Part shown: positions 12,491-25,100 of the stretch, in pieces
How the letters are laid out: every line of letters begins with the position of its first letter
Position numbering within the stretch: position 1 is the first letter of the stretch
Assembly (NCBI GenBank): GCA_031216445.1
Contig: CM062214.1
Span: 14,499,001-14,563,000 of the forward strand
Source: Lateolabrax maculatus
Taxonomy: Eukaryota; Chordata; Actinopteri; Acropomatiformes; Lateolabracidae
DNA length: 64,000 nucleotides
Direction: 5' to 3'
The notes under the pieces: model-generated
Told to the model about the DNA's origin: nothing
Databases searched by the model: none
Seen by the model: the letters and a program-made list of their open reading frames with translations, nothing else
Made by a program: the position numbers and the translations under genes

Positions 12491-15400
12491 GCAGAGAGAG
12501 ACATAGACAGACAGAAAAAAAAGGAAAAGACGGTCTGACACAGAGTCAAAGACAGACAGGCAGGGGAAAATAGGAGGAAGAGAAAGCAGCACATTATCTC
12601 TGTGTAGAGTCCTGGGAGGAACAGCCTGTTTGTAGAGTGATACCTATCAGCTTGCTGGCTGTCTCGGGAGATATTACTGCACTGTGGTGTACTTTACCAA
12701 GATAAAACATCCCTGCGTCTCTGATAGAAAGACTCAGACAGATAGTGGCAAGGTGAAAGGGAAAGAGGCAGAAAGACTGTCAGACAGATTCACAGACAAA
12801 AGATTGGTGGAATGGCTGATCACTTCCTTTTAAAAATGCATGTTACAGCATAATGGATAAAGCAAATCATTGTATCAGCAGTTACATGACCTGATGGACA
12901 GTGCAGGCATAGGTAGTATGATGTCCCACAAGTCTGAAAACAGTTCCGACTTGTGTGTACTGCAAACAAGAAAGAGAGAGATCCAAATGCATATCATTTA
13001 TAGTTCTGTACATGTACTTAGAATTTATGTTTTTGTTTATTTAGGTTTTTTCTCCACCACATCATATTTTAGACCTGTTTTTCACCAGTGTGAAGTAGTC
13101 AGAGAGAATCTCATCATCATCATATCAAAAGTGTATCAAGTTTTCCATATGGGAAGTCATTTTTGATGTGACTTCTGGGTATAAACTTGGAAGTTGGTTG
13201 TCACTTTGAGATTTAGTGATCTCCCAGACTATGCTGTTTAATGTCGCCCAGCCTTTTCCCCCCTCTGATGATTCACCCCTCTGTGTGTCTGTTTGCTTGC
13301 GTGTCTGTCTCTCAGTCTGTCGTGCTGCCTCCTGAGGCCCTGATTGAATAACTAATGATTAATATCAACACACCCACTGCCACAACAACTGATTTAGGCC
13401 TACCACAACCATTGATCCAGACCTTGAGATGTCATAAAAAAAGACTCAGCTTGAACCTCGGGCAAGGTTTTGTGAGGCTAAATTATCCAAGCTTGACAAC
13501 CAAAATTCTGTGTGCGTTAGTAAAAATACTGCACAAGACAGAACTTTTCATTCCCAGATCCGTGCATTAGAAATCAAATCCTTTATTTAATCACTTCTGT
13601 CATGAAAGGGTCCATGATTTTATATATATCCACACCTGGTTGCTGCCCAGTATTAATATAATGTCAATTTGTTGGCTGATGAACAGCTTCATTTTAACAG
13701 TTAGGGATTAACTGCTTCCCTCCAGGGTGTTTGCAAAGCAGTTGCTGAGCAAAGATAGAGCACTTTGCTCATACTTCTTTCTGCCAGATTTTCTAAATCC
13801 AGAAATATGAAGCAGAGACCTTTTTGGATAGAAGTTAGCTTTTCTTAACATCAGGGTAATGCCACACTGAGGTAAAACATCACTGCTCCAAAAAAATCTA
13901 TCAAAACTGGGACTGAGTTGTGGTAAAATTAAAAATTGGATTTCCAAATGAATATAAAACAGGACTTGGCAAGCTTGGTTCAATCTAGCTGTATGATTGG
14001 AAAGTAAGCTGCTACAGTATTGAACAACTTGTGCACCCACAAATATGATGGAGGCTTAATGTTTGTGACTACGCATCTGATTGTTGTAAACAAATTATTG
14101 CTAACCTAACAGCTCTGCAGATATAATTGACTCTTTCTTGTCTTTTCCATTTCATTTCTCTGCCTGTTTTACCTTATTTAATACTTTGTAAGTAAAGTAA
14201 GTAAGTAAAAAAATACTTATTACTAAACTTGCATTAAAAACACATATTATTTTTATTATTATGGTCACTTGGGGGGGGAGCACAACAAGCTGTAAACACA
14301 GCACGGCAAATTTTTATGGCGAACATGTTAGAAAACAGTTACCTATTTACACATTTAGCAGCAGAGACTTACTGATATAGCTTCAATATTCGCTCTACTT
14401 GTAGTTCTGTTTTGGCCTCCACAAATTCTTGAGGGTAGTATATGACTCTTTAGCTACTTTAGGTTTTCCGCTGAAAATAGCTTCCTGCTGCATCTCATGG
14501 TGGATGAGAGTGAGAGTGAACTAAAGCATTGAAGATGTGGGCTTGAAAAACAGAACATTGAGCTGAAATATGCCAGAACACTTTATAGAGCTGAGGGAAA
14601 CGGCAGAGTCAGGTAATCATGTTTTGGGTTCTTCACTACGAGTGACCCCTGTCACATTATACACAGCCATTTAATCCATCAACCACAGCTCAAAAAAACA
14701 AGTCTCCCACCAGATGAACCCAAGCATGCTGTGGATGTTGCCGATAATCCACCTGAGAAATGAATAAATACCAACTAAATACTATATACTACTAATACTA
14801 ATACATATACTAAAACATATAACAAGCTCATGCACTACTCCAGAGGAAAAGCTGAAGAAAAACAGCCAGAAGGAGCTCATTTCACCACACCTGATTAATG
14901 ATGATTTGCTGCGCTTTCTCTTTAGAGTTGCTTGCTGCACGCCTCATCTCACGCATGAGCATTTCTTCAATGAGACGTCAGTCAGTCTGTAGCAGTCCAG
15001 AACTTTATTGAACACTTGGTTTGATTTGGACACTTAATTTCATGAGCACTGTGCTCTATTGTATACTGCGTGCTGCAAATGTATTGCTCTGGCAAGCTCA
15101 ATAAAATCTTATTTTTTAAGTTGGTAGGAATCTTAGTAACAGGCACAATAGTCTGCAAATATATTTTAAGCTGTGAGAAAATGCCATACACATTTGGCAG
15201 TCCCCAGGGAAAGCCTACAATTTAATGTAGTTAATGTTCTTGTCAGAGTCAAACAGTATCTTTATCTGTGTATGAAAAGACAATACATTTCTACTCTGTT
15301 AAATTTGTCTGTCCAGTTGTTTTTTTAAGTGAAAACACCATGAAAAGTGATAATCATCTTTATATTAAACTAAGTGTGAGGGTAGAAAGGTGTGTCAAGT

Positions 15401-16030
15401 TACAGGATGAAATACTGATACAGGAAGGATCATTTTAAAAGCTTTATTATTATCCCCCACACACACCTTCTGCCTCAACTGTAGTAACCCTACACAGTTA
15501 AATGACATTGCAAAGACAACCCAATTAGATTATGAAAGATATTCTTAACTAAGTCTGAAACTCAATGATCTGTAATGGGAGTCCTGTGGCTTATAAAAGC
15601 CTTTCCCTGAAATAATCAGTCTCTCTCTCTCACATTTTCCCTCTTTCTCTCAACCACACTCTCTCAGTTTTACTCACTCACACACACGTAACACACACAT
15701 ACAGAGGGATTGAGACGCCACCAGTCGCACTTAGATCTCTGCATGCAATCATCAGCCAACTGTGGCTGCATGTGAGAGCACCCTGCTACTTTGTTTGAAT
15801 TTCAATGGCCAGCCAGCTAGAGATTTAGCTTGAAATGTATCACGAAATGCCACATTTATCCAATACACCAACTCAGTCTGAATCCTTTAATGCACCCTTA
15901 CATGAACAGCAGAATTTGCGATTTCTTGGGTAAAAGCTGTACTTGTCCCTTCTGTGTAAGAAACCACATTACAGGTTAGAAACTATTTACAAAATTGGCC
16001 AGTAACTACATCTAAAGGGGTACATATTGA

Positions 16031-16032
<2 letters not shown>

Positions 16033-16071
<39 letters not shown>
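16033..16071. repeat. (AT)n microsatellite
   Basis: Uninterrupted TA/AT run. Confidence 0.92.
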
Positions 16072-16072
<1 letters not shown>

Positions 16073-16239
16073 CTTTTTACCATGAATGAATAATTTAAAT
16101 GTGTAAACATATTTGTAATCAAGCCACAGTAAATTAGGCTTCTTGCTGAAAGACAGAGCCTTTTTTGGTTCATGAGTGAATGTGCATTTCTCAGTCTGTT
16201 CTCTATCTAACTCTCTCTCCCTGTCTGTCTGTCTCCCTC

Positions 16240-16249
16240 TCTCTCACTC

Positions 16250-16284
<35 letters not shown>

Positions 16285-16358
16285 CACACACTCCCACACA
16301 CTCTCTCTCTCTTACGCACACCCACACACGCTCTCACACACACACACACACACACACA
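16240..16358. repeat. Compound (CT)n/(CA)n microsatellite
   Basis: Alternating CA and CT runs across about 120 bases. Confidence 0.9.
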
Positions 16359-17092
16359 TAAAAATGCTTCACGCCAGCATGAACAGCCCTGACATAAGCC
16401 ATGTTCTCTGGATCATTAGCCTCATGTGTGCTGTAGATCTCACGGTGCACTGAGCCAGGGTCAAGTCAGCCACTCAGTCTGTGTGTGCGTGTGTTATTGT
16501 CAGTTGTCCGTCTGCCTGTCTTTTTGTTTATGTCTACATTTTCTGTCTTTCTGTCCATCCAGCTGACCTGCAGATGAAAGCAAACTTCTTACACTTCATC
16601 TCCCTTTGATGCTCCTACAGTAGCTGTTATCATAGAGCGCTCTGTTCGTGTGTCAGTGTGGTGTGTGTGTGTGTGTGTGTGTGTATGTACTGTATAAGTG
16701 TGTGTGTTGTGTCAGCATCAGCGCACAGCTCACACAGTGTGCATGGCAACAGAAAATGTCGATCCCCGTGTATTTTCTGCTTGCTCCATAAGTTCCTTAA
16801 TACAGCATCAATGGATTCACAATTAATCTCCAGCTCTCAGTCCCCGCTTTCCTGCGCTCTTTCACCTTGACTCACTCCGCTTCTCACCTCCCTATCACAA
16901 ACACACACACAGACACACACACACACTCTTATCCCCCTCATATCTGTCGTTCACTCCCTCTATTAAACTCACTGAATAGGGTGATAACAGAATACTGCCA
17001 TACTGTTGATCAAGAAGAGCTACAGGGCTAAAAGTGGTGGTGTGTGTGGGTATGTGCGTCTGTGGATGAGAGTGTGACTAGATGTGGGGATA

Positions 17093-17136
<44 letters not shown>

Positions 17137-17163
17137 TGTGTGTGTGTGAGAGAGTGAGAGAGA
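17093..17163. repeat. (GT)n/(GA)n microsatellite
   Basis: Long GT run ending in GA repeats. Confidence 0.9.
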
Positions 17164-17882
17164 GATTAGTAAGATTACCAAGACATCTTTACAGTCTCTG
17201 TGCTACTGTGGTGCCATCTTCTGGTAGCGAAGCACAACAGCCTTGACTTAATTATACAGCAGGAGAACTGGCTGAGACTACACACTTGCATTCAGAACAC
17301 TCAAATAGGGCATTCGAAGAATGCAACGTTTAAAACATGAAACGCAAATGAAACTCATAGATTAAATAAAACATTTAATATAGTGACAGACAGCATAAAA
17401 CATTTCAAATAATGGCTGAAATTGGGTTTAACATTTAACATATTGGATAAGATGACATGAAATGTATATTGAATTAACATTATACAGAGAACATAAGTCA
17501 GTACTGTACAACCTATAGAATATAGCAGCTTGCAGCATCTTTCAGTGCACACACACATACTAACACACAGAAACATTTTCTCACTCGCCAACAAACATAA
17601 TGTAGTTATAATATAAAGCCATCTCAATCATTTACACTGCTAAGAGAGATGTGTTAATTTGTTTCACGGGCAATTCAGTCATCTCTGTGAAGCATTCATT
17701 AGAGACAATGCAGTTACAAAGGCCATCTCTTTTTTTCCATGACAAAGTTTGAAGTGACAGACTTTGTGAGGCTAATATCAAGAGTGGATTGGAATTGGAG
17801 GTCTGCCAAGGTCTGAGTGTGGAGAGAGGATAATTCATTCAGCTCTGGCTCAAACATGCGCACACACACTCTCCTTCTGCAG

Positions 17883-18990
17883 TTTATTTTTTTTTTTCGC
17901 ATACTGACACTGCTGCAGAAAAACAAAACTGATGCACAAACACACACCCACAATGAATTAACACATAGGTTTAAGGAAATATTAGATTTTGTATAGAAAG
18001 AGCTTGCGTGTACACACAAATGTTACATTTGCTGCTTTTTTCAAATCCTATAAAGGCTGACCAGCCATACATTCATCTACACAGAATGCAAAGAGCATGT
18101 TTGTATATACAGTCAGTGGCTCTGTGATAACGTTAAAATACTTAAAATTGAGTTTTAATTTGGTGTTTCCATACAGCTGACAAATTCGATTGAAAGCTGA
18201 AATGTAGATAACACGCTGTACATAATTTATCTACCACAACATTCATTTCTCTTGTCATAGATCTATAAGACCCAAATCATCTTTAGAGTGTCATAAATAC
18301 ACTCATTAAAATACTATGTACAGTAAGGACCACTTTATCTAAGCCCCTTGAGATGCATGGAGCTTGGTAAGAGTGCCCTTAACATTGCCCTACCACTGGA
18401 TAGTTTTCTAAGTGGCCCATTGATGTACTCTACAGAGGGAGCTGCTGAACCACTGCACTTTGGTGTTCAAAAGATTCAAGTAATGCCAGGAATCAAGAGT
18501 ATTCACATGCACACATACCACTCTGGTGGATTTGCTACCAAAAAAAGAAAAAAAAAAAAAAAAAAAACATAAAAAATGGATGAAACCAAAGTTTGTTTTC
18601 TGGTCTGCTCCCAGCTCAGTCAAAGGCATCCTTGTTACTGTAAAGTTCAACTTGTATTGGGTCCCTTCTTTTACTTCTACAGTAGCTGCTTCAGCAGTTC
18701 ATTTCCTATGTCAAAGATATGAACATTATCAACTTTAACTCTTCATAATTACCAACGTTGGCTCTCAGGATCAGTACGGTAACTGATTATGATGTGTTTT
18801 AATCTTACGTCACAGTGTTTTCCCATCCATCCATCCATCTATTAAGAGTGCGTCCTCAGATCAGATTCTTCTTGATCTTTGGGCTATGTAGGTATGAACA
18901 ACATAGAAAACAGGTGTCCTGAGTGCACTGCTGGATTTACAATTGTAGAAGCTCAAGGTTTGATTTAGTCCCCTGGTTCTGTTTTATTCT
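17883..18990 (-). other. hgf: Probable hgf 3'UTR with candidate poly(A) signals
   Basis: The stretch after the hgf stop has no further coding similarity. AATAAA on the minus strand occurs at 17883-17888 and is followed by a GT-rich run, the usual arrangement for a cleavage site; this would give a 3'UTR of about 1.1 kb. Another AATAAA lies at 18983-18988, only a few bases after the stop and probably too close. A long T tract in the transcript (18541-18567) lies inside. The end of the transcript is inferred. Confidence 0.35.
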
Positions 18991-19173
18991 CTATTGAGTG
19001 ATCTCGGGGTTGGGGTAATATTTGAAGACCTTGTAGATCCACTGTGTGTAGAAGGGCACATTGATGAAGATGCCAGGCTGGTTGGCCCGAGCACAGCCTC
19101 TGCCATGGACGCTCACTCCCACAATGACCTTGATCTCACCATCCTGACACACGAGGGGGCCGCCATAATCCCT
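18991..19173 (-). CDS. hgf: hgf exon 18, C-terminus and stop codon
   Basis: Encodes RDYGGPLVCQDGEIKVIVGV, then SVHGRGCARANQPGIFINVP and FYTQWIYKVFKYYPNPEITQ, ending in TAG at 18993-18991. DYGG replaces the GDSGG of active proteases, so the nucleophilic Ser is Tyr, as in mammalian HGF. The acceptor follows cttttgcag. Length 183 bases with the stop. Confidence 0.95.
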   Translation of the reverse strand, partial: RDYGGPLVCQDGEIKVIVGVSVHGRGCARANQPGIFINVPFYTQWIYKVFKYYPNPEITQ

Positions 19174-22100
19174 CTGCAAAAGAAGAAATAGATGGCACAT
19201 TTTTCTACGTCATTGGTTGAGAAATGACTATCATCACCGTTTACATTTATGACCACCAGTATTTGTGAACATAGACAGCTCTCTTCAAAAGCTAGAAACC
19301 ACAAAACATGGGCTTTGATCGCTGATGAAATTTAGTGCAACAGTCTCCAGCTGCTCTATTTTGAACAGATTGAATACTAAGCCTACGGATTCAAAGAACA
19401 TTTGTTTGAGATGTGGATCAAACTGAGCTTTGAAAGCGCTGTGCTGAACCAAGGCGCTAATGCTCTCATAAATTCACACTGGCAACAATTACTTTATCCA
19501 AAGGTCTAAACGGCTGTTGTTTGTCTTGTTTACCAACAAGAACTTCTCACTAGAATTCACGTGGTGTGTTGGGTTTTCCTTCTAATCACTGAAAGTTGAT
19601 AGAATGTTTAAATGGTAAAACACCTCACTAGGAAAAGAAAATGAACAAGTAACAGTTTACCTCACACACGCCCTCATTCCTCTTGCCTCCTGCACAGATC
19701 TTGGTATTGGTGATGTGTAGGCTTCCTCTGTGCATCTCTCTACACCTCTCATTACTGACAATGGGCAGATCGACCGCTTTCAGCACGTCATCATGGCCAG
19801 TGCCTGAAAAAGTTAAAAGGTTGCACTTTATTGCCTCTTTTCTGTTGTAGCATATGCAGTACAAATACCATCACTGTAGAACCCCTACGATTTTGGCATG
19901 AACTTGTAATATAACATATATATTTAATATAGTGCTATATCATATTTACCATTTTTTCTATTTTCAAGAGCAAGTGGTGAAGTGAAGTGGATTGTTTATA
20001 CAAAAATCATGGAACATTTGGACTTTTATTAAAAATATAAATCTTTTGTGATCCCACCTGTATATCAAGCCACCCAACAAGCATAACTGGCCCAGGGTTA
20101 AGAAACATATGGCCTAAACTATACAGCAACCAATTATTTAAGAAAAGACTGTGTTACAATATACTGTTGACCCGATATTGCATTTCATTGAAAAAAAAAA
20201 ACAGAATATACAGAATAATCTAGGACTGCTGCAGGAGAAATTCAATATGAACGCAATATATTTCAAACCTAGGACACCTGGAGAGTATATGTATACAACA
20301 GCTGTATGAATGTAGAATGTACAATATCAGTACCTTTGGTCTCTCCCCATCCATACATTTTACATATTGTTCCTTCTGGGATGGAGCACCCAGCCACAGG
20401 TAGCTGAATTGTATGCACATTGTCCGCAGGAAGGGCAGGCCTGGACATATTTAATGAACACAAAAAGTACAAAGCATAATCGACATCAGAAACACACATA
20501 CATATATCAATATATCTTTAAGATAAATGTTCCTGGTACTCACTTAGACAGCCTTATGAGGGCTAAACTGGAGCCCTCAGGACCACATATCACATGAGCT
20601 ATGCTGACTTCCTGTCTCTTGGACCAGTCAGGAGCGCCCTCTCGAATATCTGAGACTCCCAGCCAAACCTGATACTCACTTAGGTCTGGAACACTGGAGA
20701 GGCACAAAAAAAAGAGTTAATACACAATAAAATATTCCACAATTGTTCCTTTCTACAAGCTCAGACTGATCAGGACAGATAGTAGCAACTGTAGAGAGTC
20801 AGTTAGGTACTTATGCTTGAATAAAGAGAACTACATGTGAACACATAAATCTTAAATTTAATATACTGAGGGTATAAAAGAAAGATGCACTGACAGTTCA
20901 AGGTTTAAGTAAAATGAAAGAAATGACATTAACAGACAGTGAGCACTGAAGTTACCATGAGGAGAAGCACTGTCTGTCAGTGAGTACCCACTGGTCTCGT
21001 ATTAGAGAACCCCCACACCAGTGCAAGGACCTGAAAAGAGCACATAACATGAATGACTAAACTAAGACATCAAAAGCTGCGACCCACCATACGGGAATAA
21101 TGCTGTCATTGTTCACAACTGTACACTGGGAATTCACAGAAATCTGGATGTTCCACAAATATGTAAAATTTGAAGAGAGGGACATACACTATGAAAACCT
21201 AACAATAAAATGTTAGTCCATAGAAGCACATCACAAAATGGCCTTGGTCACATTTCAAACTTTACAGAGGTAATAGCACATGACTGACAGTGTGTACAGA
21301 AATATATAGCATTTAAATTGCAGACAGCCATGCTAACTATCAGATAAGTGAATTTTAAAATTCTGACTTGAAGGGCTGTTTCATTGTATTGTTTGAGGCA
21401 TGTAAGAGTTTTATACATTTCTATCTGAACTAACGACAATTAATACTGTGAATGTGAGCTTTGCAAAACTCAAAATTGCCCTTTACAACAGGTTGGCTTC
21501 TTACAATTAAATAAGTTCTATTTCTCATTCTCTCATTTCTTATTCACATTTGCTCAAATGTTTGCATGCAAGTGTTTTTGAGACAGAGTTTCAGAGTGAG
21601 ACGGCCTCTGAGACAACATTTGAAGCCTCCTATGAAGAAAAAAAAAGAAAGGAAAAAAACAATTCCACTGAAACTTTTATGAATTCAAGGGTGGTCTGGG
21701 CAGGATGGCTTACTGTTCTTCTTCAGTGGTAGAGGAAAATGTGTAGAATATTAAATGCACCACCATACCCTTTCTGTATGCTGACCATCCAGCTGCCATC
21801 TGATATGCCCACTGGGCCTCCTCCCACGATCCTGGTTCTCTTATGGACAAAACACCCCACAGAGGACAGCTCACCTGGAAAAGCATAAACACACACAAAT
21901 ACTTTAATATATCTCATGTCATAAGATATACATTTAATTTAAGACATAAATATGCATTCACAGGCACATACAGTTATAGATGGTGACATATTGTTTACTT
22001 TCACAATACAAGCAGCACTTGGGCTGCCTAATGATCCGCCATAATCATCATTATATATTAAAAAAACATGACCAGTTATACTGATGAGGCTATTAGTTAA

Positions 22101-25100
22101 GGTAATTTTTTTAATATGTTCATACATCACATGGGCATCATTTGAACTCTATATGTCGAGAGATTGAGGGGGTTTATCCTCTGACTTATTATGTGCAGAA
22201 GAATGAGTCACACAGACACCTACAGTATATACACACATACACAGAAACAGATGCCACTATGGCAAAATAATGTTCTGCATCATGTACCGTAATAGCTGGA
22301 CGTATAAGGGACTCAATCAGGTTCTCAAAACACCACTACTTGCCTTGGAGGCTATTAAATACTGAATACTACAGACAGACGAGCTGACAGAGACACTCAC
22401 CCAGTGGAATGGTGTTCTGTAAAGCATCACCTGCAGAGAAGAGTGGAGACAAACAAGGGATCAGGGAGTATTAAGTGATACAAGATAAGAGGCGACCTCA
22501 CACAGGAGGGTACATTTCACGTTGGTCATACAGCAGCCACCAGGCCCTTGTGTTTATCTGTCATGTCACACTCATTTTATTGAATCTGTAGGGCTTTGAT
22601 TGATTTGACAAGCCTAAGGACCATATAATGTTTGCATGTGGTAGGTATTTAACATTTATGCTGACCTCTTTTATACATGATATACAATATACGTGACACG
22701 ATATGCATGCAGATTTAAGTACAGTACAATATGGAAATTAAATGGCACACTCTCATAACCTGCTTATGTTGTGTAATCCATCATATTGGAACATCAAGTT
22801 TAATATGTGTTCAACATCAAATTATTCTTGCATGTTAATGTAGTTTACATGACTGCACTGCATTGCATTACCCCACAACATTAATGGAACTTTGAAAATA
22901 TGACAGTAGTGACATATTTTAACATTTCCAAAACACAGCAGCATTAGCTATTTGCAAAATGATAAGCTGTGATGTAAAGTATAAGCAATGTGTAGTGCAA
23001 AACACATGTAATATGCAAAATCACTGGTATGGTCCTTTTACAGATGATACATTTTTTTAATGAAAACTAAAATTTTATCGGCCAGGACCGTGGATACCTG
23101 CACAGATTTTGTATGAACACAATGCCAACAACACAGAATCCTGATCCCAGGCAAACACACACACACACACACACACACAGTCATGATGCTTCTGGCTCTT
23201 GGTCCATGTGGGAATAGTTAGAAGGAGTCCTATCCTGTCTTCCTGATGAGTTGTGAATCTCCCCTGACACACTGGCCTGCGAGTGTAGACAGATCTACAC
23301 ACTGCAAATAAAGTGTGTGTGTGTGTGTCTGTGTGTGTGAGAGAGAGAAAGTGAGACAGACCACCAGACAGTGCAAACAAATCTACACTAGATCTGTCTT
23401 AGATCAAGAAGTATGACAAACTTTCAATTTCACACAGTCTCCCAGACTGTTTTCCCTAGCTGTGTGTCTCTTTGTGGGATTGTGTGCATCTCTGAATGTA
23501 TTTCACATACACACTTCCATGCACTCACATGGTTTTACAGGGCAGTAGTCCCAGGGAATGGCAGAGTTGTTGGTGTGACACCAGGGACCATGTTTGTCTT
23601 TATCAGGGTTTCTGCAGTAGCTTCCCTCCAGGCCAGCCATCAGCATGCCCATCTCGCCTCTGGACACATTAACACAAAAGATCCAATAACTTATCTTTCA
23701 TCAACATTCAGTAAGCCCCAAAGACAGTTTTCAAAACAAAAGGTAGTTGTTTCCCTTTAAGCAGATAATTCAGCTGTTGATAAAAGTAAAAAGGATTTTT
23801 TCGGTGATTTAAAACTATTAGTAAAAGCTGAACCGATTTAGCCAGTCGGGATCTGGGCATTCAAACTACACAGCTGTGCAGGCTCCGTCTCTCCGGACAA
23901 GATAAGGAGGTGATCTGCAAAGGAATTACTCACCGAGACAGTATTCACCCACCTACACGCACATATCTAATACATGCTCATGCAGCCATAACCCACACAG
24001 ATTCTCATAAGAACTTTTAAACCACAAACAGAATTCTGTCCCACGCTGAATACGTTTTCCTGTGATCTACCGAATCACAGTGATCCGGGCTTTCAAATCT
24101 GTGTTTGTGTGTGTTGTATTTCTAGCAGCTAGCACAACAGCCGGCTCTCACTATGACTCCCTAACCCTCACCTTTCACCCCTGGGCAGGAGCCAGGCGGT
24201 GGAGCTGATTGGCTTTGAAGTGTTCCTACAGAGGAGGGGTTTGGGTCAAAGGTGAGGAGTGAAGTGTATATCCCCCAGCCAAGTTATCACTGGGAGTCAT
24301 TCCTGCTGAGTTAGGTCATCTTCGGGGAAACACTCCTCCAGCCATTAGGAGATGCTGGAGAGGCTAGTCACGGCACCCGCAGGAGCCGTTTTCTCCTCAG
24401 AGAAACAAGAGGCCTGACTTGATCCGCTAACAACAATAAGACTTAACTAGAGGTCAATAATAGGGCGCTTCCCCACACTAACCACCGGGTCTCAGGTTCA
24501 CACACATGGTTTTCGAGAACACAGACACATTCCCCTGCACACCGAGGCTGTCCTGCATGAGCTGTTTCACAAAGAGCTAATTTCCCCAAAATTCTTTCTC
24601 CTGTTGAAACTCATGAAATTTGCATATTTTCGGCTCATTATTAGTGTTTTCTTTTGAACCCGTTGAGCTTTTAAAAAACCTCTGCATTATGTTAGACTCT
24701 CTCTGATGGGTTACGTGTACTGTAGCTGTGTGACATCTTGATCTCTGTTTTAGGCAGATGTGCTTGTCTGCAGTTTATTGATGGTGCACGTCTGTTTTGT
24801 ACATCATAGTGGAGTTTGGGAAAGTTATTAGGTTAGAAAGTAGCAGGGATCCAGCGGGCCGACCTGTTGCTGTGGTCTCTCCAGGGAGCACAGGGCAGGT
24901 TTGATCTAGTCCTTGACTGCTCTCCTTGGTAATTCTCTCCAAAGGCTTCATAGCAGTCTGTATTTGGACACAATGAGGAAATAAAATGAGACAAGCATTC
25001 TAGACACATACATCATGTCTGTACGAACAAACAGATTTGAACAAAAAAACATGTACAATAGGCAGTACTCAAAATTACAAAGCCTCTATAAACTTCTTAC

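Larger units (their letters stand above)
8483..17882. other. Intergenic DNA downstream of hgf, right part
   Basis: AT-rich DNA with CA, GA, AT and GT microsatellites. No predicted frame shows family motifs or splice-linked continuation on either strand. Confidence 0.5.

Noticed and set aside
18983..18988. AATAAA only a few bases after the hgf stop codon
   Set aside because: It would give a 3'UTR of about 20 bases; the signal at 17883 with a GT-rich follow-up is more plausible.
24060..24500. GC-richer intron segment of hgf as a missing exon
   Set aside because: All phases join without it, and no kringle-like motif is present on the minus strand.
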